From the NCBI GenBank assembly GCA_015075725.1, contig JABTTV010000001.1:744001-808000 (forward strand): DNA of 64,000 nucleotides, written 5' to 3'. Of the stretch, positions 29,234 to 37,104 are shown piece by piece (position 1 is the first letter of the stretch; each line of letters starts with the position of its first letter). Origin of the DNA: Anaerolineales bacterium (GTDB lineage Bacteria; Chloroflexota; Anaerolineae; Anaerolineales; Villigracilaceae). The translations under genes and the position numbers were made by a program. Below the pieces are notes generated by a model, which saw nothing but the letters and a program-made list of their open reading frames with translations, made no database searches and was not told the DNA's origin.

Positions 29234-30154
29234 TTGTTCGAAATATTATTTCTCGGCACATCGGCCTCCGCGCCGTCGGCGAATCGCGGGCTTTCCTCTC
29301 ATATCGTCTCTCATAACGAATACCGTTTTTTGGTGGATTGCGGCGAAGGGACGCAGAGACAAATCCTGCAATCGGGCAAGGGCTTCAAACGGCTGACGCG
29401 CGCGCTCATCACGCACGGGCATCTCGATCACATCCTCGGCTTGGGCGGGCTTCTTTCCACCTTCATGCGCTGGGAAGCCATCGAAGAATTCGAGATCTAT
29501 GCCAGCCGCGGCACATTGGAGCGCGTGCGAACTCTTCTATATGATGTCGTCCTGCGCGGAAAGAAAACGCCGATGCCGCTCCGTCTGGTGGAGATTCAGC
29601 CCGGGGTCATCTTCGAAGCGGAGGACTTCACGGTGACAGCTTTCCCGGTCACTCACCGCGGCGCAGACAGTCTTGGTTATGTTTTCGAAGAAAAAGCAAG
29701 GCGCCCCTTCCTTGCCGAAAAGGCGGATGCGCTGGGTGTGCCGTTCGGTCCCGAACGGAAGGCATTGGTCACAGGCGAAACGATCCAATTGCCTGACGGC
29801 AAACGCGTCACACCGGACGATGTGCTTGGGGATTTGGAAAAGGGAGCGAAACTCGTCATCGTAGGGGATACGGGACGCATCGATAACCTGATCGAAATCT
29901 GCAAAGACGCAGACATGGTGGTGATCGAATCGACCTATCTTGATGAAGAGGAAGAGATGGCGGAGCAGTTCTCGCATCTCACCGCCAAAATGGGCGCGGA
30001 ACTCGCCAAAAACGCAGGGGTTAAGAGGCTAATCCTTACGCATATTTCACGGCGGTATCGCGGGAAAGACGTACTCGCTGAAGCGCAGACGATCTTCCAA
30101 AACACCGCGGTGGCGCGCGATTTCGATACTTATGTGATAAAGAAAGAAATTTAG
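29234..30154 (+). CDS. rnz: Ribonuclease Z (tRNA 3' endonuclease, metallo-beta-lactamase fold)
   Basis: 306 residues from the TTG at 29234 (AGGACT upstream), where the family consensus begins: FEILFLGTSASAPSANRG. The zinc motif is ITHGHLDHILGLGGLLST, and FPVTHRGADSLGYVFEE, KLVIVGDTGRI and LILTHISRRY supply the remaining ligands and the RNase Z pattern. It removes 3' trailers from tRNA precursors. The pfkA start follows its stop after a single base, so the two are co-transcribed and probably coupled. Confidence 0.94.
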   Translation: MFEILFLGTSASAPSANRGLSSHIVSHNEYRFLVDCGEGTQRQILQSGKGFKRLTRALITHGHLDHILGLGGLLSTFMRWEAIEEFEIYASRGTLERVRTLLYDVVLRGKKTPMPLRLVEIQPGVIFEAEDFTVTAFPVTHRGADSLGYVFEEKARRPFLAEKADALGVPFGPERKALVTGETIQLPDGKRVTPDDVLGDLEKGAKLVIVGDTGRIDNLIEICKDADMVVIESTYLDEEEEMAEQFSHLTAKMGAELAKNAGVKRLILTHISRRYRGKDVLAEAQTIFQNTAVARDFDTYVIKKEI

Positions 30155-30155
30155 A

Positions 30156-31130
30156 ATGTCTGATATATCTACGATAGGGGTGCTCACTTCCGGAGGCGAT
30201 GCCCCCGGTATGAACGCGACGATCCGCGCTGTGGTGCGGACAGCGCAAGCGAACAATATGAACGTGCTCGGTGTGATGCACGGCTATGAAGGTCTGGTCA
30301 ATGGTGAGTATCGTCCGCTGGGTGTGCGCGACGTCGGCGGGATTCTTCAGCGCGGCGGGACGGTATTGCTGACAAGCCGCAGCAAACGCTTTCAGGAACC
30401 CACCGGTCAACGCGACGCGATCCGCAAGATGAACGAAGCGGGCATGGATGCGCTCATCGTCATCGGTGGCGAAGGGTCGATGAACGGAGCGAACGCTCTC
30501 ACGAAACAAGGCATAAAGGTGATCGGCATCCCCGCCAGCATCGACAACGATATTTGGGGAACGAACATCGCCATCGGCACGGATACCGCCATGAACACCA
30601 TCATGGATGCGGTGGACAAACTGCGCGACACGGCTTCGTCGCATCAGCGCGCGTTCCTCATCGAGACGATGGGACGCAACAGCGGTTATCTCGCTGTGAT
30701 GGCGGGCATCATCTGCGGCGCGGAGATCGTCCTGATTCCCGAAACGCCGGTCTTGCGGGATGAGGTCGCGGTGACTGTGGAGGAAGCCTACAAACGCGGT
30801 AAGACGCATGCCATCATTATCAACGCCGAGGGATCGGGCATCCGCACCATGGACCTGGCGCAGATGATCGACGACATGGACCTCGGTTTCAAGACCCGCA
30901 TGACCATTTTAGGTCACATCCAGCGCGGCGGCTCGCCGTCGGCATATGACCGGCTGCTCGCTTCGCGCATGGGAGTCAAAGCCGTGGAGGCGCTGGTCGA
31001 AGGCACGCACGGCGTGATGACCGGGCTTAAAGGCAAAGGCATCGATTTCATCCCGCTGGAGGATGTGATCAGCAACAAACGGAACGTGAATATGGAGTAC
31101 TACCATATGGTGAAGGTACTGGCGCGGTAG
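30156..31130 (+). CDS. pfkA: 6-phosphofructokinase, ATP type
   Basis: 324 residues. It phosphorylates fructose 6-phosphate to the 1,6-bisphosphate in glycolysis. The nucleotide loop is GVLTSGGDAPGMNA; the catalytic region is PASIDNDIWGTN, with the Asp base conserved; ETMGRNSGYLA and the C-terminal GHIQRGGSPSAYDR bind sugar phosphate. The phosphoryl-donor motif reads GGEGS at 104-108. Gly at the second discriminating position indicates ATP rather than pyrophosphate, while Glu replaces the usual Asp of GGDGS. It starts one base after rnz and ends before a hairpin terminator. Confidence 0.95.
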   Translation: MSDISTIGVLTSGGDAPGMNATIRAVVRTAQANNMNVLGVMHGYEGLVNGEYRPLGVRDVGGILQRGGTVLLTSRSKRFQEPTGQRDAIRKMNEAGMDALIVIGGEGSMNGANALTKQGIKVIGIPASIDNDIWGTNIAIGTDTAMNTIMDAVDKLRDTASSHQRAFLIETMGRNSGYLAVMAGIICGAEIVLIPETPVLRDEVAVTVEEAYKRGKTHAIIINAEGSGIRTMDLAQMIDDMDLGFKTRMTILGHIQRGGSPSAYDRLLASRMGVKAVEALVEGTHGVMTGLKGKGIDFIPLEDVISNKRNVNMEYYHMVKVLAR

Positions 31131-31149
31131 AAGACGTTCGGTAAACGGA

Positions 31150-31186
31150 AACGGCGGCGATGTCACATCTGCCGCCGTTGAGTTTT
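31150..31186 (+). terminator. Terminator of rnz-pfkA
   Basis: AACGGCGGC and GCCGCCGTT form the outer stem, GATGT/ACATC the inner stem; a short AGTTTT follows. The T-run is weak. Confidence 0.7.
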
Positions 31187-31285
31187 ATGATAGCCTTTTC
31201 CTTTCTCTTTTGTGACGAGTGGCGAGAACTGCATAACCACTTTTCGATCGGACTATTTTGCCGGGCTCATCCGTTCACCAGAAAT

Positions 31286-32788
31286 TCAGCCTCCCAAATA
31301 ATCCAATGACGATGGATCGGCCGCAGGCAGGAGGATGATCTGTCCCGGCGCGAGTTGGTCGGTCAAAATCAAATGATTTGCTGCCGCGAGACTCTCGGGG
31401 GATATTTTCCAGTCGAATGCGACGGTTTCGATGGTTTCGCCCGCCCGCACCATATATTCACGGGCTTGCCCTTCAAGATGATAGGTTTGCCATTTCCACC
31501 GGAAGATGTCAAAGCCCATCACGCCCGTGCGCCCGTTTTCGTAACTATTCCATTCCTTGTTGATCACACCATTGACGAGATCGCCGGGAGTATACAGGTT
31601 GATTTCGCTGATAAAACAATCGTAAGTGGGCAGGTTCTGGATCATATTGCTTATGCTGATCCGGGCATTGTTCTCATCCACGCCTGCCACCAGGAAGATG
31701 TGGTCGAAGCGTTCATCTCCGCTCTGGTAGAGTGATGAATACGAATAAATGATATCTCCCGTGTACAGGTTTCCATTGCTGGCGAAATCATAGCCGGGCA
31801 TGGGCGTATCGGTGTGGAAGACGTCGTAGGTTTCAGGGTCAAAGCCAAGCCAGGGGCGTCCGTTCCACTTTGGGTTCGCGGCGGTAAAGATCGAGGCGTC
31901 TGCGTACCAGTCCCCGATGCGGTACGGGAAGCCGTTCGCATCCTTCATGATCGTCCATGCGAGAGGTCCACACATGGAAGAGGCATCCCAGAATCCGATC
32001 TTTTCCTGAGAGATCCGATTCGCTTCCCGGCAATTGGAGGCGAGATATTGCCGCCCGGCGGAGAGGTAATCGGGGAAACGCCAGTCAAAGTCGAACATCT
32101 CCTGAAGGGTTTCATTGCTGACATATCCCTGTTCGATCATCCAATGACAGGGTAGTTTTTTGAGAATGGGAACGATCGTTTCATCCTCAGGGGCGCCGTC
32201 TTTTTGCCAGTAGGCGGTTACATACTCAGCCCATGAAGACTCGAGCGCTCCCGGCACCATGGGGACCGCAAGCAGGCGCAAACCGTTTCCATTCTTTCTG
32301 AGCCAGACCGCAAAGCCGTTTGTCAGGAATGTGGTGACAAGCCGGTCCGCCCGGTAAGTGAGCGGATACTGGTACATTTCGATCCTGAATTCGTAAACGA
32401 ACGGGTCGTCTGTTACGTTCAACATTGTGCCAAGCGGACCGTTCCAGATATAGTTTTCACGAAGGTCTTTCAGGGTGATCTCATTGCCAAGGTCTACCTG
32501 GACATTTGTTAGCATTTCTTCAGGGGTCGGGTTGGGCGCAGAAAGGGAACATCCTGCCGGGTTTCCGAAAGCATGGGCGGGTAATTCGGCTTCGTCTTCA
32601 GGGAACGAGGCGAAAGAATTTTCCTCCACAGGATTGGAAATGGGTGTTTCCGAAACCGTACGGATCCCCTGCCTGTCGGCTAAAACGGCTTCATCCGTTA
32701 AGGTGGAGTTACTCGTCCGGGTCGTAACTAGATCGAACGATCCCAGGAGCAGGCCCAGTAAAACAGCCAAAATTGATAGAATTTTCAT
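31286..32788 (-). CDS. Secreted LysM protein with papain-like cysteine hydrolase features
   Basis: 500 residues. An N-terminal signal sequence (ILSILAVLLGLLLGSF) is followed by a low-complexity stretch and a large domain. That domain contains ASSMCGPLAWTIM (Cys at the start of a helix) and, about 100 residues later, FDHIFLVAGVDENN (His in a strand), the arrangement of papain-fold enzymes such as C39 or NlpC/P60-like proteins. The C-terminal 45 residues form a LysM unit (YMVRAGETIETVAFDWKISPESLAAANHL ... GQIILLP split over the domain), which binds glycan such as peptidoglycan. A role in wall remodelling or matrix processing is inferred. Its leader contains two tandem c-di-GMP-I riboswitches, so it is expected to respond to that messenger. 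Confidence 0.82.
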   Translation of the reverse strand: MKILSILAVLLGLLLGSFDLVTTRTSNSTLTDEAVLADRQGIRTVSETPISNPVEENSFASFPEDEAELPAHAFGNPAGCSLSAPNPTPEEMLTNVQVDLGNEITLKDLRENYIWNGPLGTMLNVTDDPFVYEFRIEMYQYPLTYRADRLVTTFLTNGFAVWLRKNGNGLRLLAVPMVPGALESSWAEYVTAYWQKDGAPEDETIVPILKKLPCHWMIEQGYVSNETLQEMFDFDWRFPDYLSAGRQYLASNCREANRISQEKIGFWDASSMCGPLAWTIMKDANGFPYRIGDWYADASIFTAANPKWNGRPWLGFDPETYDVFHTDTPMPGYDFASNGNLYTGDIIYSYSSLYQSGDERFDHIFLVAGVDENNARISISNMIQNLPTYDCFISEINLYTPGDLVNGVINKEWNSYENGRTGVMGFDIFRWKWQTYHLEGQAREYMVRAGETIETVAFDWKISPESLAAANHLILTDQLAPGQIILLPAADPSSLDYLGG

Positions 32789-32854
32789 GGCATTCCTCTT
32801 TCAGCAACAAAAGCGTTTGACGGCGGGTCGCCAGGTACTTCTGTTCGGAATGCC
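32789..32854 (-). promoter_or_regulatory. Possible hairpin covering the ribosome site of the LysM gene
   Basis: On the minus-strand RNA, GGCAUUCC (32854-32847) is exactly complementary to GGAAUGCC (32796-32789), which overlaps the AGAGGA ribosome site and ends next to the AUG. Pairing would block translation, a plausible output for the nearest riboswitch. The loop is long (50 bases), so the structure is tentative. Confidence 0.45.
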
Positions 32855-32898
32855 AGATGCGCGAAGAGAATCGTGGTTTGCGCAATCCGTTCATTTGA

Positions 32899-32990
32899 CT
32901 TTCGGTAACCTGGCAATCATTGGCATGTTTCATGCCTTTAGACCCATGGCTTTGCGTCCCTGCCTTTCAGCAGGTTTGCCGTTATCGTGT
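32899..32990 (-). promoter_or_regulatory. Cyclic-di-GMP-I (GEMM) riboswitch, gene-proximal copy
   Basis: The minus-strand RNA reads ACGGCAAACCUGCUGAAAGG, then CAGGGACGCAAAGCCAUGGG, UCUAAAGGCAU and GCCAGGUUACCG. This is the GEMM consensus: GCAAACC, a GAAA tetraloop hairpin, GGGACGCAAAGCC and GGGUCUAA, then the second stem. It lies about 110 bases before the LysM gene start. Confidence 0.9.
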
Positions 32991-33013
32991 GTCTCTTTGT
33001 AAGGTGCGGTTAA

Positions 33014-33046
33014 CAATAAAAGGCTTGGACACTATGCCAAGCCTTA
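33014..33046 (-). terminator. Intrinsic terminator between the two GEMM riboswitches
   Basis: On the minus strand AAGGCTTGG and CCAAGCCTT enclose an 8-base loop and are followed by TTTATTGTT. It stands downstream of the distal aptamer and upstream of the proximal one, the position of an expression platform. Confidence 0.85.
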
Positions 33047-33109
33047 AGTTCTCCGTTGAGAGACGGTTCGAATCATGCGACAGGATGCACCTGCCCGGGA
33101 GATTCGGTG

Positions 33110-33202
33110 ACGTTCGGCGGCTTGGCGATCGTAGGCATTTGCCTGCCTTTAGACCCATAGCTTTGCGTCCCCGCCTTTCGGCGGGTTTGCCATTATCGAT
33201 GT
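33110..33202 (-). promoter_or_regulatory. Cyclic-di-GMP-I (GEMM) riboswitch, distal copy
   Basis: The minus-strand RNA reads AUGGCAAACCCGCCGAAAGG, then CGGGGACGCAAAGCUAUGGG, UCUAAAGGCAG and a second hairpin ending AAGCCGCCGAACG. It has the same motif order and GAAA tetraloop as the proximal copy. The two copies are about 120 bases apart and separated by a terminator. Confidence 0.9.
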
Positions 33203-33368
33203 CTTGATAATGTTATTGAATTAGCCGTTCCCCAAATTTGCGTGCAAACCTATTCTACGCCAGTTTCGCGCCAGGCGACCTAACAGACCGCTTACAGTCT
33301 TAGACGGGAGGATTTTTCACGAATCGATGCGAACGCTCAGATCGAATTTGCCTTATAAGGTTCATAGA

Positions 33369-36089
33369 TCACTCCTGTTCAATCATCTTCAAAAACTCCT
33401 CCACAACCTTCGGGTCGAAGTGCCTGCCCGATTGTTCCTTGATGTATTCGATGGTTTTCTCGCGCGTCCACGCCGGACGGTACGGTCGGTCGTTGGTGAC
33501 GGCATCCCAAACATCGACAACCGCAAAAATACGCGCAGATAAAGGAATATCCTCACCCTTCAATCCGCGTGGATATCCCGTCCCATCCCACTTCTCGTGA
33601 TGGGAATAAGGAATATCGATGGCGGGACGTAAATACGAAATGGGCATCAGCATCTCGAAGGCATAAGTTGGATGGTGTTTCATGATGACCCATTCCTCAT
33701 CCGTTAGTTTGCCCGGTTTGACCAGGATCGAATCGGGCACCCCCAATTTGCCGATGTCGTGCAGGAGAGCGCCACGGCGCATGTGCAACCTCTCCGATTG
33801 ACTAATTCCGATGCGTTCCGCAAGCCTCAGGGTCAGGTCGGTCACGCGCTGGGTATGACCCTCGGTTTCCTTGTCGCGCAGGTCCATGGCGTGAGACCAT
33901 CCGGCAATGGTCGCGTCGTAAGCCATCATGAGCTCCATATTGGAACGCTGCATGTTTTCGAATGCCCTGGCATTGTCTATCGCAAGGGCAGCTTGTTCCG
34001 CCAATGTAACGAAGAAATCCAGCCATTCTGCATCGCGCTCCACGATGGAACGGTTGAAGATCTCGAACACGCCGACCACTTTTCCTTTCACGATCAATGG
34101 CGCGCCGTAATAACTGACGAAATCCTCTCCTTTCAAGAATCCGGTGAGGAAGATGTTATCCGGCTCATATGCGAGGTTGGGAATTTGCATGAGTTGCCGT
34201 TTCAACGCGGCTTTCCCGGCATAACTCTCGCCCAGTTTCAGGGAGGCGGTTCGTAAGGCCTTCGTCCGAAAACCGGTTCCCGCCTCGTATTCCAGCGTGA
34301 ACATCGATTCATTGACAAGCAGGACTGCGGCGGCATCCACTTTCAGAAGTTTCATGGTTTGCGATAACAAAATATTCAGGCTCACATGCATATCGCCGGT
34401 CGAAGCGATGGCTTGATCTATTTCCCGGAGCGCGCTCAAGTGTGCGAGCTGCCTTTGAACCTTGTCCTCCACCTGCTTGCGCTCGGTGATATCGCGTGTG
34501 ATAGCACCAATCTTGAAGCCTTTATCAGTACGAATCGGGAATACATGGGTCTGTACGATGCGTTGGGTTCCATCCGGACGATTAATGACCTGCTCTTGTA
34601 TCCTGAACTCCTCCGGGAGGTGTCCATTCTCGAAGAATTTAAGCTGGATAGTGCGCAGTTGCTCAACCGACTGTTGAGTCCTCCGCTCTTCCGGCATGTT
34701 TTCGTATTGAACCTCCCACAGAGGCTTGCCCTGGATGGTAGAGCGTCCCAGTCCGGTCATCTCTTCCTGACCTCGATTCCATTCTACGAGCCGACCTTGT
34801 TCATCCGTCAACATGATTCCATCTGCTGACTGTTCGATCAGTCTGCGTAACTTGGCTTCGCTTTCGCGCAATTCTTCCTCTACCCGCTTGCGGTCGGTGA
34901 TATCTTGCACGATTCCGCTTAGCTTGACCACCTTTCCATCGTTATCGGTGATCGCTTCCCCCGCCTCCGCCCAAACCATTCGGACAGACCCATCAGAACG
35001 AATGACGCGATATTCCAAAGGCGTCGGTTTGCCATCTGCGATGACAGAGATATTGGCCGCGTTCACTTTTTCCTGGTCATCGGGGTGGATGGATCGGGCA
35101 ATGACCTCATTGAGGTCTCCTTCGACCATGTCTGGGTCGAGCCCAAAGATGCGTTTCATTTCGTCGGACCACATGACGCGGTTTTCCCTGATGTCCCATG
35201 TCCAATGGCCCACATGCGCTATGCGCTGTGAGAACTTTAACTGGGCCTCTCTTTCGATGAGGTCGTTCTCCGCCTGTTTGCGCGCGGTGACATCAACGAT
35301 GGTCGAGATGAAATACAGCGGCTTGCCGTCCTCGCCGCGGCGCATTACCGTGCTGACATCCGCCCAGATGATCGAACCGTCCTTGTGGATGTATCTCTTG
35401 TTGAATCGCACTGAATCCTTCTCGCCGTTCAAGAGCGTAGCGATGATCTTACTTGTCGACTCGACGTCATCGGGAGGCGTCAACTCTTGCCAGGTTTTGC
35501 CTGCCAGCTCGTCACGGCTGTATCCCAGCAGGTCGGCAAACGCTCTGTTGACCGAGATTTCCCCAGTGGGAAGTGTGATGGATTTGCCGACATTGGCGGC
35601 CTCGAAGACATCTCTGAACTTTTCCTCACTCTCCCTTAGCACATGCTCGGCGCGCTTTCGTTCGGTCACTTCCGTGAAGAAGATCGAAAGCCCTTCTTTC
35701 GACGGATAGATGCGGTTCTCGAACCAGCGTCCCCAGGGGGCGTAATAGTCCTCGAAGACGATGGGCTTCTGTGTCTTCAATGCCTCTGCATAAGCATTTG
35801 CGAAGGGCGAGCCTTTCGCTTCCGGAAATTCCGTGAAGAAATTCCTGCCAATCATGTCTTCGGGTTTCCGCCCAAGTAATTCCGCGCCCCGCCGGTTGAC
35901 GTAGACGTAGTTCATCTCCGCGTCGCAGGCGATGAACCCGTCGCTGACCCGCTCGAGCAGGTCGGTTTCCTTCCGGATGGGCGGTTCGATTTGTTTTGCG
36001 CCTTTTCGTTTCGTCTTATCCGCGCCGATCTTGGCGGGTTTGGCTTTCCCCCGCTCCGTCCTGGATTTGGATTTGTTTCCTTGTGCCAT
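33369..36089 (-). CDS. Multi-PAS, GAF, HD-GYP protein (c-di-GMP phosphodiesterase)
   Basis: 906 residues, no membrane segment, with a very basic N-terminal 35 residues. Four PAS/PAC units occupy about 45-140, 150-270, 280-400 and 410-540, each closed by a VTERK- or ITDRK-type sequence. A GAF domain follows (about 555-705, DAAAVLLVNESMFTLEYEAG), then the HD-GYP domain. Its motifs are complete: HDIGK at 777-781, KHHPTYAFEML, SHHEKWDGTGYPRGLKG (GYP at about 838-840) and DVWDAVTNDRPYR. Such domains hydrolyse c-di-GMP to GMP. It lies directly upstream of, and on the same strand as, the two c-di-GMP riboswitches, so enzyme and sensor are neighbours. AGGAAG precedes the start. Confidence 0.95.
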   Translation of the reverse strand: MAQGNKSKSRTERGKAKPAKIGADKTKRKGAKQIEPPIRKETDLLERVSDGFIACDAEMNYVYVNRRGAELLGRKPEDMIGRNFFTEFPEAKGSPFANAYAEALKTQKPIVFEDYYAPWGRWFENRIYPSKEGLSIFFTEVTERKRAEHVLRESEEKFRDVFEAANVGKSITLPTGEISVNRAFADLLGYSRDELAGKTWQELTPPDDVESTSKIIATLLNGEKDSVRFNKRYIHKDGSIIWADVSTVMRRGEDGKPLYFISTIVDVTARKQAENDLIEREAQLKFSQRIAHVGHWTWDIRENRVMWSDEMKRIFGLDPDMVEGDLNEVIARSIHPDDQEKVNAANISVIADGKPTPLEYRVIRSDGSVRMVWAEAGEAITDNDGKVVKLSGIVQDITDRKRVEEELRESEAKLRRLIEQSADGIMLTDEQGRLVEWNRGQEEMTGLGRSTIQGKPLWEVQYENMPEERRTQQSVEQLRTIQLKFFENGHLPEEFRIQEQVINRPDGTQRIVQTHVFPIRTDKGFKIGAITRDITERKQVEDKVQRQLAHLSALREIDQAIASTGDMHVSLNILLSQTMKLLKVDAAAVLLVNESMFTLEYEAGTGFRTKALRTASLKLGESYAGKAALKRQLMQIPNLAYEPDNIFLTGFLKGEDFVSYYGAPLIVKGKVVGVFEIFNRSIVERDAEWLDFFVTLAEQAALAIDNARAFENMQRSNMELMMAYDATIAGWSHAMDLRDKETEGHTQRVTDLTLRLAERIGISQSERLHMRRGALLHDIGKLGVPDSILVKPGKLTDEEWVIMKHHPTYAFEMLMPISYLRPAIDIPYSHHEKWDGTGYPRGLKGEDIPLSARIFAVVDVWDAVTNDRPYRPAWTREKTIEYIKEQSGRHFDPKVVEEFLKMIEQE

Positions 36090-36145
36090 GGGTCGCTTCC
36101 TGTATTAAATCGGAAAAACAGCGATGAAGGCTTTCCTGGAAGAAA

Positions 36146-36151
36146 AGTATA
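36146..36151 (-). promoter_or_regulatory. -10 box TATACT of the HD-GYP gene
   Basis: Minus-strand GCTATACT about 57 bases before the ATG at 36089; no strong -35. Confidence 0.4.
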
Positions 36152-36211
36152 GCATAGGGGGGTTGCAAAGGAGGATGCAGGAACATTGCGCCCTAAAAAC
36201 GACTGGTAAAG

Positions 36212-36239
36212 CCTGACAGGTTTTGGGCAACCTGTCAGG
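36212..36239 (+). repeat. Second copy of the CCTGACAGGTT palindrome
   Basis: CCTGACAGGTT (36212-36222) and AACCTGTCAGG (36229-36239) share the core and flanking AGGTCT with the terminator palindrome at 20814-20846. Here it lies upstream of the HD-GYP gene and next to the GAGCCGCTC array, not as an obvious terminator for a plus-strand gene. Confidence 0.75.
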
Positions 36240-36247
36240 TCTTTGGA

Positions 36248-36326
36248 ATCCGAGCCGCTCGGATCTGGATTCGAGCCGCTCCGATTAAGCATCCGAGCCG
36301 CCCGGATTCGATTCCAAGCGGCTCGG
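36248..36326 (+). repeat. Four near-palindromic GAGCCGCTC repeats at 20-22 bp spacing
   Basis: Units begin at 36248, 36269, 36291 and 36311 and read ATCCGAGCCGCTCGGAT, ATTCGAGCCGCTCCGAT, ATCCGAGCCGCCCGGAT and ATTCCAAGCGGCTCGG. Each is nearly its own inverted complement, and the spacing is about two helical turns. The array sits between the HU-like gene and the HD-GYP promoter. Confidence 0.8.
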
Positions 36327-36334
36327 TTTTACGG

Positions 36335-36739
36335 TCAATCGCTGACTTCCAAGGGGTCGTCGGGGTGCTCGCTGTCCCACAACTCCTTATACTGCTGTTG
36401 GGTCCAGCCGATGCGCTCGCGGTTGCGGATTGCGCCCTGGTAGGCGTTGGGGGTGTTAATCCCGCTCTTCAAGGCGGAATCGGCGCGGAAGCCGATGTTG
36501 AACGCGCCTGCCCCGTCCACGCTGGGCGTGAACGTGCCGACGCCGGGCAGTTTCACGGGCGTGCCGTCCTTGTTGAAGTACAGGATGGCTTCGCTCTGCT
36601 CCTGCAGGACCATCATGATCTCGGACTTGTTCAGCCCGGTGCGCATGGACATCCACTCCGCCACCTTCTCCAGCTGGGCGGTGGGCTTGAGTTCCACGCG
36701 CGGTCCATATTGTGTGATCGCTTGAAGTAACTTTGCCAT
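36335..36739 (-). CDS. HU-like (HU-HIG type) DNA-binding protein
   Basis: 134 residues, with AAAGGAGG before the ATG. The pattern QLEKVAEWMSMRTGLNKSEI - VLQEQSEAILYFNKDGTPVKLPGVGTFTPSVD - FNIGFRADSAL matches the HU/IHF fold with a two-helix N-terminal part and a three-stranded sheet, as in HU-HIG domains. The DNA-binding arm is short compared with true HU. A C-terminal extension of about 35 residues includes RERIGWTQQQYKELWDSEHP. It may bind DNA as a dimer; its targets are unknown. It has its own consensus promoter and ends next to the palindromic repeat array. Confidence 0.78.
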   Translation of the reverse strand: MAKLLQAITQYGPRVELKPTAQLEKVAEWMSMRTGLNKSEIMMVLQEQSEAILYFNKDGTPVKLPGVGTFTPSVDGAGAFNIGFRADSALKSGINTPNAYQGAIRNRERIGWTQQQYKELWDSEHPDDPLEVSD

Positions 36740-36804
36740 GGATACCTCCTTTGACCGGCAAACGTTTCGCGGGAGGACATCCGTATCCTCCCTGCATGAG
36801 CGCG

Positions 36805-36833
36805 ATTCTATATCAGGTCGTTTGAATTGTCAA
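36805..36833 (-). promoter_or_regulatory. Sigma-70 type promoter of the HU-like gene
   Basis: Minus strand: TTGACA (36833-36828), 17-base spacer, TAGAAT (36810-36805). The leader also holds a small GGAGGA/TCCTCC hairpin. Confidence 0.85.
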
Positions 36834-36908
36834 AGGAATTCGACGGAATGAGGCGATAACCGTCCGGTGAAGCGGATACAATGATGGCGTGACCGCTTCC
36901 GAAGCCGT

Positions 36909-37013
36909 CTATGCCGGGGTGGAAAGGCTGGCAAAGAATTTCAAAGAGATGCCAGCCCAGGCAGTGATGTCGGTGATTTGTGCTTCGTCCGCTTCGGTGG
37001 CTGTGGAGATCAT
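36909..37013 (-). pseudogene. Possible truncated gene start (acetyltransferase-like)
   Basis: An ATG at 37013 with AGGAA seven bases upstream opens a 34-codon frame. The first about 20 residues (MISTATEADEAQITDIT) resemble the start of GNAT acetyltransferases. The frame then degenerates and stops. It is the only gene-like content in the 365-base gap apart from the HU promoter. Evidence is thin. Confidence 0.3.
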
Positions 37014-37104
37014 GGATGCTTTCCTGTGTTTGAATGTTTGTGTTAGGCGGATTGTATCAAAGAAGTCACCGACAAAGAATTTTAGGGGATGATAAAATAA
37101 CTTT

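Noticed and set aside
33061..33090. GGTTCGAATC sequence resembling a tRNA T-loop
   Set aside because: No acceptor, D or anticodon arms can be formed around it; it lies between the distal c-di-GMP aptamer and its terminator.
33327..33542. Short plus-strand frame at the HD-GYP gene end
   Set aside because: Mostly antisense to the HD-GYP coding region; the remainder is leader sequence of the riboswitch transcript.
36246..36330. Palindromic array considered as a CRISPR
   Set aside because: Units are 16-17 bp with gaps of 3-6 bp, too short for CRISPR repeats and spacers, and no cas genes are present.
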